A DNA stretch of 64,000 nucleotides, taken from contig JAFEDS010000037.1 in NCBI GenBank assembly GCA_018241505.1, positions 34,693 to 98,692 of the forward strand, in the 5' to 3' direction. The stretch is from Pseudomonadota bacterium (lineage in GTDB: Bacteria; Pseudomonadota; Gammaproteobacteria; Steroidobacterales; Steroidobacteraceae). Below, piece after piece: positions 1-9,493 of this stretch; position 1 is the stretch's first letter; every line of letters starts with the position of its first letter. The notes beneath the pieces are model-generated. The model made no database searches and had not been told where the DNA came from. It was given only the letters and a program-made list of their open reading frames with translations. The position numbers and the translations under genes are program-made.

Positions 1-876
1 ATCGCCCGCAGACAAGCCGCTGAGGATTTCCACCGCATCACGAGACCGCTTGCCGAGTTGCACGGCGCGCGGCTCGAAAGCCTGATTTCTCTGGATGAAG
101 ACGACCGTTTTACCGTGCATTTCCTGCAAAGCAGCCGGCGCCACAGCAACGGGGACCTGTGCATCACCCACTACGACCTCGCCCGTTACAAACTGGCCCG
201 GTACCCAACGTCCAGCACGGTTATCCACCACCGCGCGTGCCACCACGCTCTGGCTATCTGCCTGTCCAGCCGGGGCGACGTAGGTAATGCGCGCCTCGCC
301 TTGCTCATCAACGCCCGCGCCTTTGAATGACACGGTCATGCCGGGGCGGACCTGGCCGAGATCGCGAGCAAATAAGGCAAACTCGACCCACACGGTCGAC
401 AGATCCGAGACCCGCAGCAATATCGTGCTGCCATCGACGGCATCGCCGGGATTGGTGCGTCGTTCGATCACTCGCCCCGGAATGGGTGAACGAATCGCAT
501 AAGTCTGCAGACTCTCGTTGGACTCGACGCGCAACAACTCCTCGCCGGAATTGACCGTATCGCCAACTCGTTTCGTGACATCCCGGACAACTCCAGGGTA
601 GCGCGCACGAATGTCTCCCTCGCGCTCCGAGTTCGGTCGAATCGAACCATGCAGAGTAAGGGTCGACCGGATCTTCGCAGGCCCTGCCGCGACGACCTCG
701 ATGCCGGCACTTCTCGCTCGCTCCGGTGTCAAGGTCGGTTCTTTCGCGGCCGGCGTGTTTTCCTCTGCCTTGGGCGAGCCCTTGGCTGCGGAACTACCTT
801 TGCCACAGCCGGCCAAGTCGCCTGAGCATAGAAGCAACACGGAAACAGTCAGTATCCTGAGTGTGGAATTCTTCAT
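1..876 (-). CDS. czcB: RND efflux periplasmic adaptor, CzcB-like (module 1, 3' end cut by window edge)
   Basis: Membrane-fusion (HlyD/CzcB) subunit linking an inner-membrane RND pump to an outer-membrane channel. I translated 292 codons by hand from the ATG at 876-874; the frame stays open to base 1, so the C-terminus is missing. The N-terminus MKNSTLRILTVSVLLLCSG runs into a lipobox LAGC, so it is probably a lipoprotein. The barrel-sandwich and beta-barrel blocks (RARYPGVVRDV, SPIPGRVIERR, VEFALFARDLGQVRPGM, YVAPAGQADSQSVVARA) match the adaptor at 6708-7649 nearly line for line. The start codon overlaps the stop of the upstream channel gene as ATGA, showing translational coupling. The pump gene should lie just left of the window. 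Substrate (Cd, Zn, Co) is inferred from family. Confidence 0.93.
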   Translation of the reverse strand, partial: MKNSTLRILTVSVLLLCSGDLAGCGKGSSAAKGSPKAEENTPAAKEPTLTPERARSAGIEVVAAGPAKIRSTLTLHGSIRPNSEREGDIRARYPGVVRDVTKRVGDTVNSGEELLRVESNESLQTYAIRSPIPGRVIERRTNPGDAVDGSTILLRVSDLSTVWVEFALFARDLGQVRPGMTVSFKGAGVDEQGEARITYVAPAGQADSQSVVARAVVDNRAGRWVPGQFVTGEVVVGDAQVPVAVAPAALQEMHGKTVVFIQRNQAFEPRAVQLGKRSRDAVEILSGLSAGD

Positions 877-2183
877 GATGGATCCTGCGATGAGGGGCCG
901 GCAGCCACGGGCTCGCCGGTCACACGTTCAATTTCGGCCGTCAGGCGATGGACGTCAGCCGCGACTTCGATGACCGCCAGTTTCAGAACGAGCAGGTCTT
1001 GTTGTGCGGAAGACAGTTCGAGATACGAGAATCGCCCCCGCGTATAGCCGTATTGGGTTTGATCGAGCGCTGCCTGCGCCTGTGGAAGGGCTTCCTTGCG
1101 CAACACGGCGAGTTGTTCTCGTCCGGCCTGCACCTGTTGATATAGATCAAACAACTGTGCTTCGGCTCGAATGCGCGCCGCTTGCTCGCCCGCTTGTGTT
1201 TGCTCGCGCCGTACCCGCGCTTCTGCGATAGCACCTTGATTGCGGTCATACACCGGTAACGCCATGGACAGTCCCGCCACAACACCGAGATCACCGGTGC
1301 TGTTGAAGCGGCGCAGCCCGGCGCTGACAGTCAGGTTGGGGCGCGCTTGCGCTTGCGCGAGCCGCAACTCCGCATCCCGCAAACGGCCTTCCGAGGCAAA
1401 GCGTAGAAAGTCGGGATTTCGGCTCAACATCAGACGCAGCGACTCGAAGGACTCGAGCGGCGGCAGCGTATACAGATCCGCTTGCGCCTTTTCAAATCGC
1501 GCATCGGTGCCGCCCCACATCGCCGCCAGCGCTCGGCGACTAGCCTCCAGATGGAACTCGGCTTGCCGGGACTCGATGCGAGCGCGGGTGACCGCAATGC
1601 GAGCGCGGCTCAACTCCGCCTCCGGTGTACGCGCCGCCTGTACACGTGTCCCAATCGCCTTTTCGGTCTGCTCAGTCAGTCTGAGTGCATCGCGGGAGAA
1701 TGCGAGCTCTTCCTGATCTTTGACCACTTCGATGAAGCGGCGCGTCACTTCGCTCAACACATCCAGCTCGCGCGTCTGTTGCTCGACAGAAACAACAGTG
1801 CGATCAGAGTCTGCGACGTCAACGCGACGCGCACGCTTTGCACCCAGCTCCAGCACTTGACTCAGCGTGAGAGTTGCCTGCTTTTCATCCGCATCCCGAG
1901 CCACTCCCGAGCCCAGGAACCCACCCACTTCCACGGCGGCCTCCGGGTTCGGTCGCAACCCGGCTTGCAACTTTCGGGCATCTGCCGCCCGCAATTCATA
2001 CCCACCGACCGCGAGGTCGGGATTTCTCTGCAACGCTGCAGCAACCGCTTCGCCCAGCGTGAGCGTACCGTTCGGCTCACGGATGGGGGTTGTGATTTGC
2101 GCAGCCGAAAACCGAGCGAACGCCAACATCAATGCGGCGACGCCCATGCACACCGCCCTGCGGCGTGCAAGTTGAAAACTCAT
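873..2183 (-). CDS. czcC: Outer-membrane efflux protein, CzcC-like (TolC family, module 1)
   Basis: Outer-membrane channel of a tripartite heavy-metal efflux pump. I use the ATG at 2183 (MSFQLARRRAVC...), preceded by AGAGG at suitable spacing; an upstream in-frame start at 2225 would add 14 residues without signal character. The 436-residue protein has a signal peptide ending near FSAAQ, then the two OEP repeats typical of TolC-like proteins (LTLGEAVAAALQRNPDL and, in the second half, LRDAELRLAQAQARPNLTV, followed by DRNQGAIAEARVRREQ). It is clearly paralogous to the channel at 7646-8980. It is followed by the adaptor with a 4-bp overlap and preceded by the small secreted protein at 2260-2652, the same order as in module 2. 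Confidence 0.93.
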   Translation of the reverse strand: MSFQLARRRAVCMGVAALMLAFARFSAAQITTPIREPNGTLTLGEAVAAALQRNPDLAVGGYELRAADARKLQAGLRPNPEAAVEVGGFLGSGVARDADEKQATLTLSQVLELGAKRARRVDVADSDRTVVSVEQQTRELDVLSEVTRRFIEVVKDQEELAFSRDALRLTEQTEKAIGTRVQAARTPEAELSRARIAVTRARIESRQAEFHLEASRRALAAMWGGTDARFEKAQADLYTLPPLESFESLRLMLSRNPDFLRFASEGRLRDAELRLAQAQARPNLTVSAGLRRFNSTGDLGVVAGLSMALPVYDRNQGAIAEARVRREQTQAGEQAARIRAEAQLFDLYQQVQAGREQLAVLRKEALPQAQAALDQTQYGYTRGRFSYLELSSAQQDLLVLKLAVIEVAADVHRLTAEIERVTGEPVAAGPSSQDPS

Positions 2184-2259
2184 AATGGCCTCTCGAGTTA
2201 GAACGCGCGAATAAATCGCGCCCACTGCGAATCAAAAGACTCGCACGAGTCGAAAAGGC

Positions 2260-2652
2260 TTAAGCGGGTGGTCCCCGCAATGGTGGGCGAAGGACGGAAG
2301 GATCTGAAATACGGACGAGCAGCGGACCCCGGTCGACAGGAATCGAGCGAACTACTGCAACGAAAAACAGAATGAGCGTGAGCGTGACTGCCAGCGCCGG
2401 CATGTCAAACGCACCGTCGAAGCTCTTAACGACAGTATCCCCGGGGACACTGATGTCAGAATCAGTCAACAAAGAATCGCCCGTCTTCCCTTTGGGATGG
2501 TCGAGATCATGGATCCCGCTATCTCCGATATGCACGCTGGCTGCCGGCTCATTCCCATCGGCACAAAAATGCACGTGCACGGCGCCAACCCGCAGCACCA
2601 CGAGGGCGATGCAGAGGAACCAGACGAGCCATCTGGAACGGGTTCGGGACAT
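2260..2652 (-). CDS. Small His-containing secreted/membrane protein upstream of czcC (module 1)
   Basis: 130 residues from the ATG at 2652; an ATG at 2661 adds three residues and neither has a clear ribosome site. There is an N-terminal hydrophobic segment (WLVWFLCIALVVLRVGAVH) followed by VHFCADG, a polar middle rich in Asp and His (GDSGIHDLDHPKG), a second hydrophobic segment (ALAVTLTLILFFVAVV), and a C-terminus ending LRPPLRGPPA. A paralogue with the same architecture and the same C-terminal PPLRGPP lies in front of czcC in module 2 (9052-9459). Position and the His/Cys content suggest a metal-binding or accessory role, but I know no tested function. It resembles DUF2946/CopL-like small proteins only loosely. 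Confidence 0.75.
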   Translation of the reverse strand: MSRTRSRWLVWFLCIALVVLRVGAVHVHFCADGNEPAASVHIGDSGIHDLDHPKGKTGDSLLTDSDISVPGDTVVKSFDGAFDMPALAVTLTLILFFVAVVRSIPVDRGPLLVRISDPSVLRPPLRGPPA

Positions 2653-3133
2653 TTCCACCATTCTGGAGGGAGTCGAAGGGATATTCAATAGACGCCGGTC
2701 ACACCCGCCCCACCACACTATGGCGCAGCGAAATATGATTTCTGATCGAGCCAGGTCGAGCACCGCACATAATAAGCATCACGCTTGCATCATCTGAGGT
2801 CGGCCTGCCACTCGGCGCAATTCCGACAGACCTGCTCCAAGTGCCAGTCACGCACAGTCGACTTCTCTCGTACACACGAACTGCAGCCGCAGGATGCAAA
2901 GGAAGCTGCCGGGCGGTCGACGGCCATAATTACTAGTGAGAGTCTGCCGGCTGCCGCACTGAATCCTCGCCGGGCAGCAGACCCGGATACCACCAACTCG
3001 AAGAATTCGGCAACTAACTTCGGGACCCGTGAAACGCGAATGAGCCAGAACGCGATACCACGCCCTTCCAGCTCTCGTACGTTCGACCAGATCCGGCTGA
3101 GGTATCACTATCGCTTCAGTCTCCGCCGAGCTG
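2653..3133. other. Intergenic stretch, no convincing gene
   Basis: About 480 bases between the start of the small module-1 gene and the czcA remnant. Only short overlapping open frames occur. One on the minus strand (2790-2996, 68 codons) encodes a Cys-rich end (CGCSSC ... CRNC) but has no good ribosome site and no family I recognise. The promoter of module 1 is expected here; I see no MerR-type 19-bp-spacer promoter like those at 10137-10167 and 11038-11068, so module 1 may be controlled differently. Confidence 0.4.
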
Positions 3134-3373
<240 letters not shown>

Positions 3374-3428
3374 TCAAAATCCCCTCTTCATGCAGTGGAC
3401 TTTGCCCCCGTGTATCGCACACCGGCGC

Positions 3429-6400
3429 TCATGCGGAGCGCTCCGTGTGGTCGAGTGGGTCCTGTCGCGGCTCCCGCATCGCCAGTCGATACAGGGCTGG
3501 CAACACGACGAGACTCAGCACGGTGGCGGAAATGATGCCGCCGATCACCACTGTCGCGAGCGGCCGCTGCACCTCAGCGCCAGTGCCTGTATTGAGCGCC
3601 ATCGGCAGGAAGCCCAGCGAGGCCACGAGCCCAATCATGAGGATAGGCCGCAAACGCAGGAGGGTACCCTCGCTGATGGCCTCATCGATCGATTTGCCCT
3701 GTTGCAGCAGGTCGCGGAATGCGGAAACCATCACCACGCCGGTGAGCACGGCTACGCCCGAGAGTGTGATGAATCCAACACCTGCGGTAATCGACAACGG
3801 GATGCCGCGCAAGAGGAGCGCCAGCACACCGCCCGTGAGGGCGAGCGGCACCCCGGAGAACACGAGCAGCGCGTCCTTCGCGGACCGGAAGGTGACAAAC
3901 AGCAGTCCGAAGATGAGCAGCAACGACAGTGGCACAACCGTGCGCAAGCGTTCCGCGGCCGAGGCGAGTTGTTCGAACGTGCCACCGTACTGCACGAAGT
4001 AGCCGGGTGGCAGCTTCACGCCTCGCTCGATCTTGCCACGCGCCTCGGCGACGAAAGTTGCCAGGTCACGGCCACGCACATTGGCAGAGACCACGATGCG
4101 ACGCTTGCCGTTGTCGCGCGAAATCTGATTCGGCCCTTCCACCGATCGGATGTCAGCCACTTCCGCAAGTGGCACGTAGCGCCCGTTAGGTCGCGCCAGA
4201 GGCAGCCGCGCGAGTGCATCGGGATCGACCCGCAACCGCTCCGGCAGGCGTACCTCCAGCGGATAACGGGCATCTCCTTCGTAGATGAGCCCGGTTTCAC
4301 GACCACCGATGGCCGCCGACACAGCGTCTTGCACGTCCGCAACCGTCAGCCCGTAGCGCGCAAGCTCGACACGTCGGGGTTGAACCGTCAGCAACGGGAG
4401 GCCGGAAATCTGTTCGATTTTGACATCAGCCGCGCCGTGGATGCCATCGAGCACCCGGTCGATCTCCCCTGCAAGCTTCAGGAGCGTGGGCAAATCGTCG
4501 CCAAAGACTTTGACGGCCAAATCGCTGCGCACACCGGAGATGAGCTCGCTGAAACGCATCTGTATGGGTTGGGTGAACCCATAGGCCGTGCCGGGCACGC
4601 GCCGGGCCGCCTTCTGCAGCTCCTCGATCACCTCTGCTTTGGGTTTGTCTGGATCGGCCCACTGCTCCCGCGACTTCAGCATGACATACACATCCGAGCG
4701 TGCCGGCGGCATCACGTCCGTGGCCACTTCCGCCGTACCGCTGCGGGCAAATACGGTCTTGACTTCAGGCACTCGCTTGAGTGCTGCATTCAGCTTGAGC
4801 TGCATTTGAACGCCCTGTTCCACCCCAGCGCCCGGTGGCCGGATCGCCTCCATGGTCACGTCTCCCTCATCGAGATTGGGGATGAATTCCGCACCCATGC
4901 CGGAAGCAAGCCAACCGCAGAGAGCCACTAGGACAACAGCCGCCGCCGTGACGAACCAACGCGCTCTCAGCACACCGCGCAGCAACGGCGCGTACAGGCG
5001 CTTTGCCCCTGCCACCAGGAAGTTGTCCGTCTCGCGCACCTTGCCGGTCAGCAGCAAGGCGCACGCTGCCGGCACAAAGGTGATCGAGAAAATCAACGCA
5101 CCGATGAGCGCGGCAATCACGGCAAACGCCATCGGATGGAACATTTTTCCCTCCACGCCGGTGAGCGCGAAGATCGGCAAGTTGACGAGCACGATGACCG
5201 CCACGCTCACCAGGCTCGGTTTGAACACTTCCCGTGTGGCGTTGTAGACAACCTCGAGGCGCTCGCCAGGCTCGAGGAGCCGACGATGTTCGTGCTGCGC
5301 CTGCGCCAGTCGCAGCAGGCAGTTCTCCACAATGATCAACGCGCCATCCACGATGAGGCCGAAGTCGAGCGCGCCCAGGCTCATGAGATTGCCGCTGACG
5401 TTGCTTTGAACCATCCCAGTGAAGGTCGCGAGCAGGGACAGCGGAATCACGAGCGCGGTCAGCAACGCAGCGCGCAGGTTACCCAGGAAAGCAAATAACA
5501 CCACGATCACGAGTAGCGCGCCCTCGAGCAGATTCTTCTGAACCGTGGCAATCGTCTTATTGACGAGGACGGTGCGATCGTAAACCGGCTCGGCTCGAAT
5601 CCCCGGTGGCAAGGTCTTGTTGATCTGGGCTAGGCGCTCGGCAACGCGCAGCGAGACCGTGCGACTGTTTTCTCCGACCAGCATGAGCGCGGTTCCGAGC
5701 ACGGTCTCGGCGCTGTCACGCGTGGCCGCCCCGGTGCGCAGCTCCTTGCCGATGCCGACCTCGGCCACATCGCCCACCGTCACCGGAACAGAGTCGCGCG
5801 TCGCCACAACCGTATGACGGAGAGCGTCGAGGTCTGCAATCTGGCCCGGTACGCGCACGAGCTTTTGCTCGCCGTTGGTCTCGATGTAACCGGCGCCCAC
5901 ATTGAGATTGTTCGCCTCCAAGGCTTTCACGAGATCGCCGAGCGTGACTCCGTAAGCCAGCAGGCGCGCGGGATCGGGCGCCACGTGGTATTGCTTGGCG
6001 TTGCCGCCAATACTGTTGACCTCCGAGACGCCGGGCACTTGCCGCAATTGAGGCCGGATGATCCAGTCCTGGATGCTGCGCAGATCGGTCGGCGTGTAGG
6101 AGCTGCCGTCTGGCTTGCGGGCCCCCGGTTTGGCCACGATCGTATAGAAGTAGATCTCGCCGAGCCCAGTAGACACGGGGCCCATCTCCGGGCTCACGCT
6201 CGCCGGCAGCTGGCTCTTGACTTCCTGCAGACGCTCGTTGACGACCTGACGCGCGAAATAGATGTCGGTACCGTCCGCGAACACCACAGTGACCTGCGAC
6301 AACCCGTACGCGGAGATCGACCGTGTGCTTTCGAGCTTCGGCAGTCCGGCCATCGCGGTCTCGACCAGAAAGGTCACGCGCTGCTCGGTCTCCAGCGGCG

Positions 6401-6569
6401 AGTAACCGGGCGCTTGCGTGTTGATCTGTACCGTCACGTTGGTAATGTCGGGCACGGCGTCGATCGGCAAGCGCTCGTATTGCGTGTAGCCGAAGACTGC
6501 AAAACCCACGACGGCGGCCATCACCAGCCAGCGGTTGCCAATGGCAAAATTCACGATGCGGTCGATCAT
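3429..6569 (-). CDS. czcA: Heavy-metal RND efflux pump, CzcA-like (module 2)
   Basis: 1,046-residue inner-membrane proton/metal antiporter of the HME-RND family. It starts MIDRIVNFAIGNRWLV with the first transmembrane helix at once, carries large periplasmic loops after TM1 and TM7, and has the CzcA-type proton-relay signature in TM4, DFGLIVDGALIIVEN, near residues 400-415. It ends with the VLPALYRL helix and a short polar tail. Length is normal for the family. It lies downstream of channel and adaptor genes (order czcC, czcB, czcA on the minus strand) after a 138-base gap. Divalent cation export (Co/Zn/Cd) is inferred from the DFG...D...EN motif and from the CadR-like promoter upstream of the module. 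Confidence 0.95.
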   Translation of the reverse strand: MIDRIVNFAIGNRWLVMAAVVGFAVFGYTQYERLPIDAVPDITNVTVQINTQAPGYSPLETEQRVTFLVETAMAGLPKLESTRSISAYGLSQVTVVFADGTDIYFARQVVNERLQEVKSQLPASVSPEMGPVSTGLGEIYFYTIVAKPGARKPDGSSYTPTDLRSIQDWIIRPQLRQVPGVSEVNSIGGNAKQYHVAPDPARLLAYGVTLGDLVKALEANNLNVGAGYIETNGEQKLVRVPGQIADLDALRHTVVATRDSVPVTVGDVAEVGIGKELRTGAATRDSAETVLGTALMLVGENSRTVSLRVAERLAQINKTLPPGIRAEPVYDRTVLVNKTIATVQKNLLEGALLVIVVLFAFLGNLRAALLTALVIPLSLLATFTGMVQSNVSGNLMSLGALDFGLIVDGALIIVENCLLRLAQAQHEHRRLLEPGERLEVVYNATREVFKPSLVSVAVIVLVNLPIFALTGVEGKMFHPMAFAVIAALIGALIFSITFVPAACALLLTGKVRETDNFLVAGAKRLYAPLLRGVLRARWFVTAAAVVLVALCGWLASGMGAEFIPNLDEGDVTMEAIRPPGAGVEQGVQMQLKLNAALKRVPEVKTVFARSGTAEVATDVMPPARSDVYVMLKSREQWADPDKPKAEVIEELQKAARRVPGTAYGFTQPIQMRFSELISGVRSDLAVKVFGDDLPTLLKLAGEIDRVLDGIHGAADVKIEQISGLPLLTVQPRRVELARYGLTVADVQDAVSAAIGGRETGLIYEGDARYPLEVRLPERLRVDPDALARLPLARPNGRYVPLAEVADIRSVEGPNQISRDNGKRRIVVSANVRGRDLATFVAEARGKIERGVKLPPGYFVQYGGTFEQLASAAERLRTVVPLSLLLIFGLLFVTFRSAKDALLVFSGVPLALTGGVLALLLRGIPLSITAGVGFITLSGVAVLTGVVMVSAFRDLLQQGKSIDEAISEGTLLRLRPILMIGLVASLGFLPMALNTGTGAEVQRPLATVVIGGIISATVLSLVVLPALYRLAMREPRQDPLDHTERSA

Positions 6570-6707
6570 GGGCGGCCTCGCCGTTTCTCAGCCTTCACAG
6601 AGGAGCGGCCCACTCCAGCAGATTCACCGCTTTCGCGAGGATTAGTGCCGCTTTGGTCGCTATGCATGGCGGGTGGGGGACCGGCCTCGCGGATGCGCTT
6701 CATGATT

Positions 6708-7649
6708 TCAATCCTCGTCGGCTTCGCCCTTCATCAGGTCGGCCTTGATCAGGTAGCTGTTGGTAACGGCATAGCGCTCGCCGGCGGCGAGTCCCTTCAG
6801 GATCTCGACCGCATCGCGCGAACGCCTGCCGACTTGAACCGCGCGCGGCTCGAAGCCCCGCTCGTTTTGCACGAACACCGTCGTCTTGCCCTCCAGCTCC
6901 TGAAGCGCAGTCGCTTTCACCGCCACCGCCGCAGGAGCATCCGTCACGACCAACTCTCCCGTGATGAACTCGCCTGGAACCCAACGGCCGCCTTGATTGT
7001 TGACGATGGCCCGTGCCACGACGCTTTGGCTGTCAGCCTGCCCCGCTGGGGCCACATAGCTGAGGGTCACCGCAATGCTGTCATCGGCATCGGCACCGCT
7101 GACCAGCACGCGCATTCCGGGCCGGACTTGACTCAAGTCACGGGCGAAGACGGCGAACTCTGCCCACACGCTCGACAGATCGGCCACCTTCATCAGTACG
7201 GTGTTCCCGTCCACGGATTCGCCGGGGTTTGTGTGTCGCTCGAGCACCCGACCATTCATGGGCGAGCGGATCGAATAGACCTGCAAGCTCTCATTCGACT
7301 CCACCGTGAGTAACTCGTCGCCCTTGGAAATCGTATCGCCCGCGCGTTTGGCAACACTGCGCACCACACCGGGGTAGCGCGCGCGAACTTCCTGCTCACG
7401 TTCCTGGTTGGTCTTGATCGACCCATAAAGTGTCAGATGCTCGCGGATGCGCGTGGGACCGGCTGCCTGCACCTCGATGCCCGCCTCCTTAGCCTCTTCG
7501 GGACTAATCTGTACCTCTTGGGAGCCGGAGCGTTCGGCCTCTGGCTTGGCAGTCTCCTCCGCAGCGCGCAGGTCAGGGGGCGTTTTGGAGCAGCCATCAA
7601 TAAACGCCGCGAGCAACAGAACCCACAAAACCTTCATCGGGACGTTCAT
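6708..7649 (-). CDS. czcB: RND efflux periplasmic adaptor, CzcB-like (module 2)
   Basis: 313-residue adaptor lipoprotein: MNVPMKVLWVLLLAAFIDGC gives a signal peptide with a lipobox. Then come the conserved blocks HLTLYGSIKTN, RARYPGVVRSVAKRAGD, SPMNGRVLERHTNPG, VWAEFAVFARDLSQVRPGM and GGRWVPGEFITGELVV. It bridges the CzcA pump (3429-6569) and CzcC channel (7646-8980). The ATG at 7649 overlaps the stop of czcC by four bases (ATGA). The near-identity in layout with the module-1 adaptor shows that the two modules arose by duplication or repeated acquisition. The protein ends normally with acidic residues DEADED-like (KGEADED), and lacks an extended His-rich region. Confidence 0.94.
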   Translation of the reverse strand: MNVPMKVLWVLLLAAFIDGCSKTPPDLRAAEETAKPEAERSGSQEVQISPEEAKEAGIEVQAAGPTRIREHLTLYGSIKTNQEREQEVRARYPGVVRSVAKRAGDTISKGDELLTVESNESLQVYSIRSPMNGRVLERHTNPGESVDGNTVLMKVADLSSVWAEFAVFARDLSQVRPGMRVLVSGADADDSIAVTLSYVAPAGQADSQSVVARAIVNNQGGRWVPGEFITGELVVTDAPAAVAVKATALQELEGKTTVFVQNERGFEPRAVQVGRRSRDAVEILKGLAAGERYAVTNSYLIKADLMKGEADED

Positions 7650-8980
7650 GGCAGTTCCTGGGAGGGGGCAGCAGTGGCCACAGCCTCGTTTGTGAGTCGT
7701 TCGATCTCGGCGAGCACTTGGTGGTAGGCAGCCGCCGCCTCGATCACAGTCGCGCGCAGTTGCAGCAGCTCCTCCTGCGCGGTCGCCAACTCGAGGTACG
7801 AGAAGCGCCCGCGCTCGTAGCCGGACTGAGTCTGCTCGAGCGCCCGTTGGGCTTGCGGGACCGCTTGCGTGCGCAAAGTCTCCAGGCGCTTCCGGGACGC
7901 CAGCAGTTCCTGGTACAAACTGAACAGGGTGGCCCGCACGCGCAGAAAGGCTGCCTCTTTCTGCGCATCCGTTTGCACACGCCGCACCTGCGCCTCGCGG
8001 ATGGCCCCTTGATTGCGATCAAACAGGGGCAACGGCATCGAAAATCCAACACTTACACCCGTGTTGCGCGTCTCCTCGAATCGCCCCACGCCCACCGCAA
8101 GGGTGATATTCGGGTGCGCCTGCGCCTGGGCGAGCCGCAGCTCCGCGTCGCGCAACCGCGCTTCCGAGGCAAAGCGCACGAAATCCGGACTGCGCTCGAG
8201 TTTGGAGACCAGCGCCTCGAATGGCTCGACGGGATCGAGCGCGAACAGATCGGCGCGGGCTTGCGTAAAGCGCGGCGCCTGACTTCCCCAGAGCGCCGCC
8301 AGCGCGGACCGTGCACTGCGCAGCTCGCTGTCTGCTTGTTGCTCCTCGATCTGCATGCGCGTCAAAGCGATTCCGGCACGACTTCGCTCCGCCTCCGGCG
8401 AGCGTGCCGCCTGTAGCCGGGCGCTGATGGCATCGAGCGTTCGTTGCGCAAGCTCCCGCGCACTTTGAGCAAATACCCGGCGCTCCTGAGCGGCCACCAC
8501 AGCGATAAAGCGCCGGGCCACTTCGGCGAGCACATCCAACTGCTGCGCCTGCCGCTCAACCCCGACCGCGTCACGATCGTAATTCGCCACCTCGGTGCGC
8601 AAGGCGCGCTTGCCGCCCATTTCGATCACTTGGCTCAGGCTGAGGGTACTTGCGAGTACATCGGTTCCGCGCGCCTCACCGCTGATGCCAATGTTGTCCA
8701 ACTGAACCGACACTTCCGGATTCGGCCGCAGTCGTGCTTGCACGATGCGCGCATCCGCCGCCTTCAGCTCATAGGCACTCGCCGTCAGATCCGGGTTGCG
8801 CGCGAGCGCTGTACCAATCGCTTGCGCGAGTGTTAGTTCTCCAACGGGCTCTTCGAGATTAGGAGTGACAGACGGTTCCCCCGACGGCGCCGCCTCGACG
8901 CACACGGCAAAGATGATTGTGGCCAGCAGCGCATAGCGGCCACGACACGCCCGGCCTGGGCGTTTCGACGAGCAATTCAT
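7646..8980 (-). CDS. czcC: Outer-membrane efflux protein, CzcC-like (module 2)
   Basis: 444-residue TolC-family channel. The start is the ATG at 8980 because a GGAGG sits six bases upstream; a TTG at 8992 would add four residues and place the Shine-Dalgarno inside the gene. Signal peptide YALLATIIFAVCVEAAPSG, then the first OEP repeat (LTLAQAIGTALARNPDLTASAYELKAADARI) and the second (LRDAELRLAQAQAHPNITL, PLPLFDRNQGAIREAQVRR). It feeds directly into czcB by a 4-bp overlap. Its partner in module 1 is 873-2183. The gene follows the small His-containing protein at 9052-9459, probably in one transcript from the MerR-type promoter at 10137-10167. Confidence 0.94.
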   Translation of the reverse strand: MNCSSKRPGRACRGRYALLATIIFAVCVEAAPSGEPSVTPNLEEPVGELTLAQAIGTALARNPDLTASAYELKAADARIVQARLRPNPEVSVQLDNIGISGEARGTDVLASTLSLSQVIEMGGKRALRTEVANYDRDAVGVERQAQQLDVLAEVARRFIAVVAAQERRVFAQSARELAQRTLDAISARLQAARSPEAERSRAGIALTRMQIEEQQADSELRSARSALAALWGSQAPRFTQARADLFALDPVEPFEALVSKLERSPDFVRFASEARLRDAELRLAQAQAHPNITLAVGVGRFEETRNTGVSVGFSMPLPLFDRNQGAIREAQVRRVQTDAQKEAAFLRVRATLFSLYQELLASRKRLETLRTQAVPQAQRALEQTQSGYERGRFSYLELATAQEELLQLRATVIEAAAAYHQVLAEIERLTNEAVATAAPSQELP

Positions 8981-9051
8981 TGATTCCTCCAAGCGAAAGC
9001 CGCGCGAGCGGCGCAGCGGGATCGAGCACGAAGACGGGGGATCCGCGGACC

Positions 9052-9459
9052 CTAAAAAAACCGGAAGGAATGGAGCGGCGGTCCCCGCAGCGGCGGGCGA
9101 ATTCGGAAGAGCGGGCGGCTGGGCAGCGGCTCCACACGAGAGTCCGGCATCACCCGGCGGCTCGCAGAAACAGCGATGAGCGGTAATAGAGTTACAGCGA
9201 GTAGACCGGGCAATTCGAGCGCACCGTCAAGCTTCTTGGCGAGCGCTTCGCCTGCGAGGCTCAAGTCAAAATCATGTCGCGTTTTCTTTACGCCGTCGTC
9301 GGAATCGCGATGTTCTGTGTCAGCGTCCGTTTGAACGCTGGCCGGCGGTTCCATCCCATCCAGACACAAGTGCAGATGTGCCCCAGCGACCCTCATCACG
9401 AGAATCACACCGCAGAGCAGTATCAGTAGGCCTCGCCTGAATGGGGGTGATCGGAGCAT
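9052..9459 (-). CDS. Small His-containing secreted/membrane protein upstream of czcC (module 2)
   Basis: 135 residues from the ATG at 9459. Architecture matches the 2260-2652 protein: an N-terminal hydrophobic segment (LLILLCGVILVMRVAGAHLH) followed by LCLDGMEPPASVQ, an Asp/His-rich middle (DADTEHRDSDDG), a KLDGALELPGL segment that aligns with KSFDGAFDMPAL of the paralogue, a hydrophobic stretch, and a C-terminus RPPLRGPPLHSF. The conserved HxHxCxDG just after the membrane segment looks like a metal-binding patch. Twice-repeated association with czcCBA argues for a job in the same pathway, for example periplasmic metal capture, but this is inference; no function is known to me. Confidence 0.78.
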   Translation of the reverse strand: MLRSPPFRRGLLILLCGVILVMRVAGAHLHLCLDGMEPPASVQTDADTEHRDSDDGVKKTRHDFDLSLAGEALAKKLDGALELPGLLAVTLLPLIAVSASRRVMPDSRVEPLPSRPLFRIRPPLRGPPLHSFRFF

Positions 9460-9493
9460 CTTTACCGAAGTATCCTCGACCGCCGCTCCAGCT

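Noticed and set aside
2790-2996. Cys-rich 68-codon minus-strand frame upstream of module 1
   Set aside because: No ribosome site, overlapping equally plausible frames, and no homologous family recalled; kept only as a note in the intergenic entry.
5814-7313. 499-codon plus-strand open frame
   Set aside because: Antisense to the starts of czcA and czcB, no start site or family similarity.
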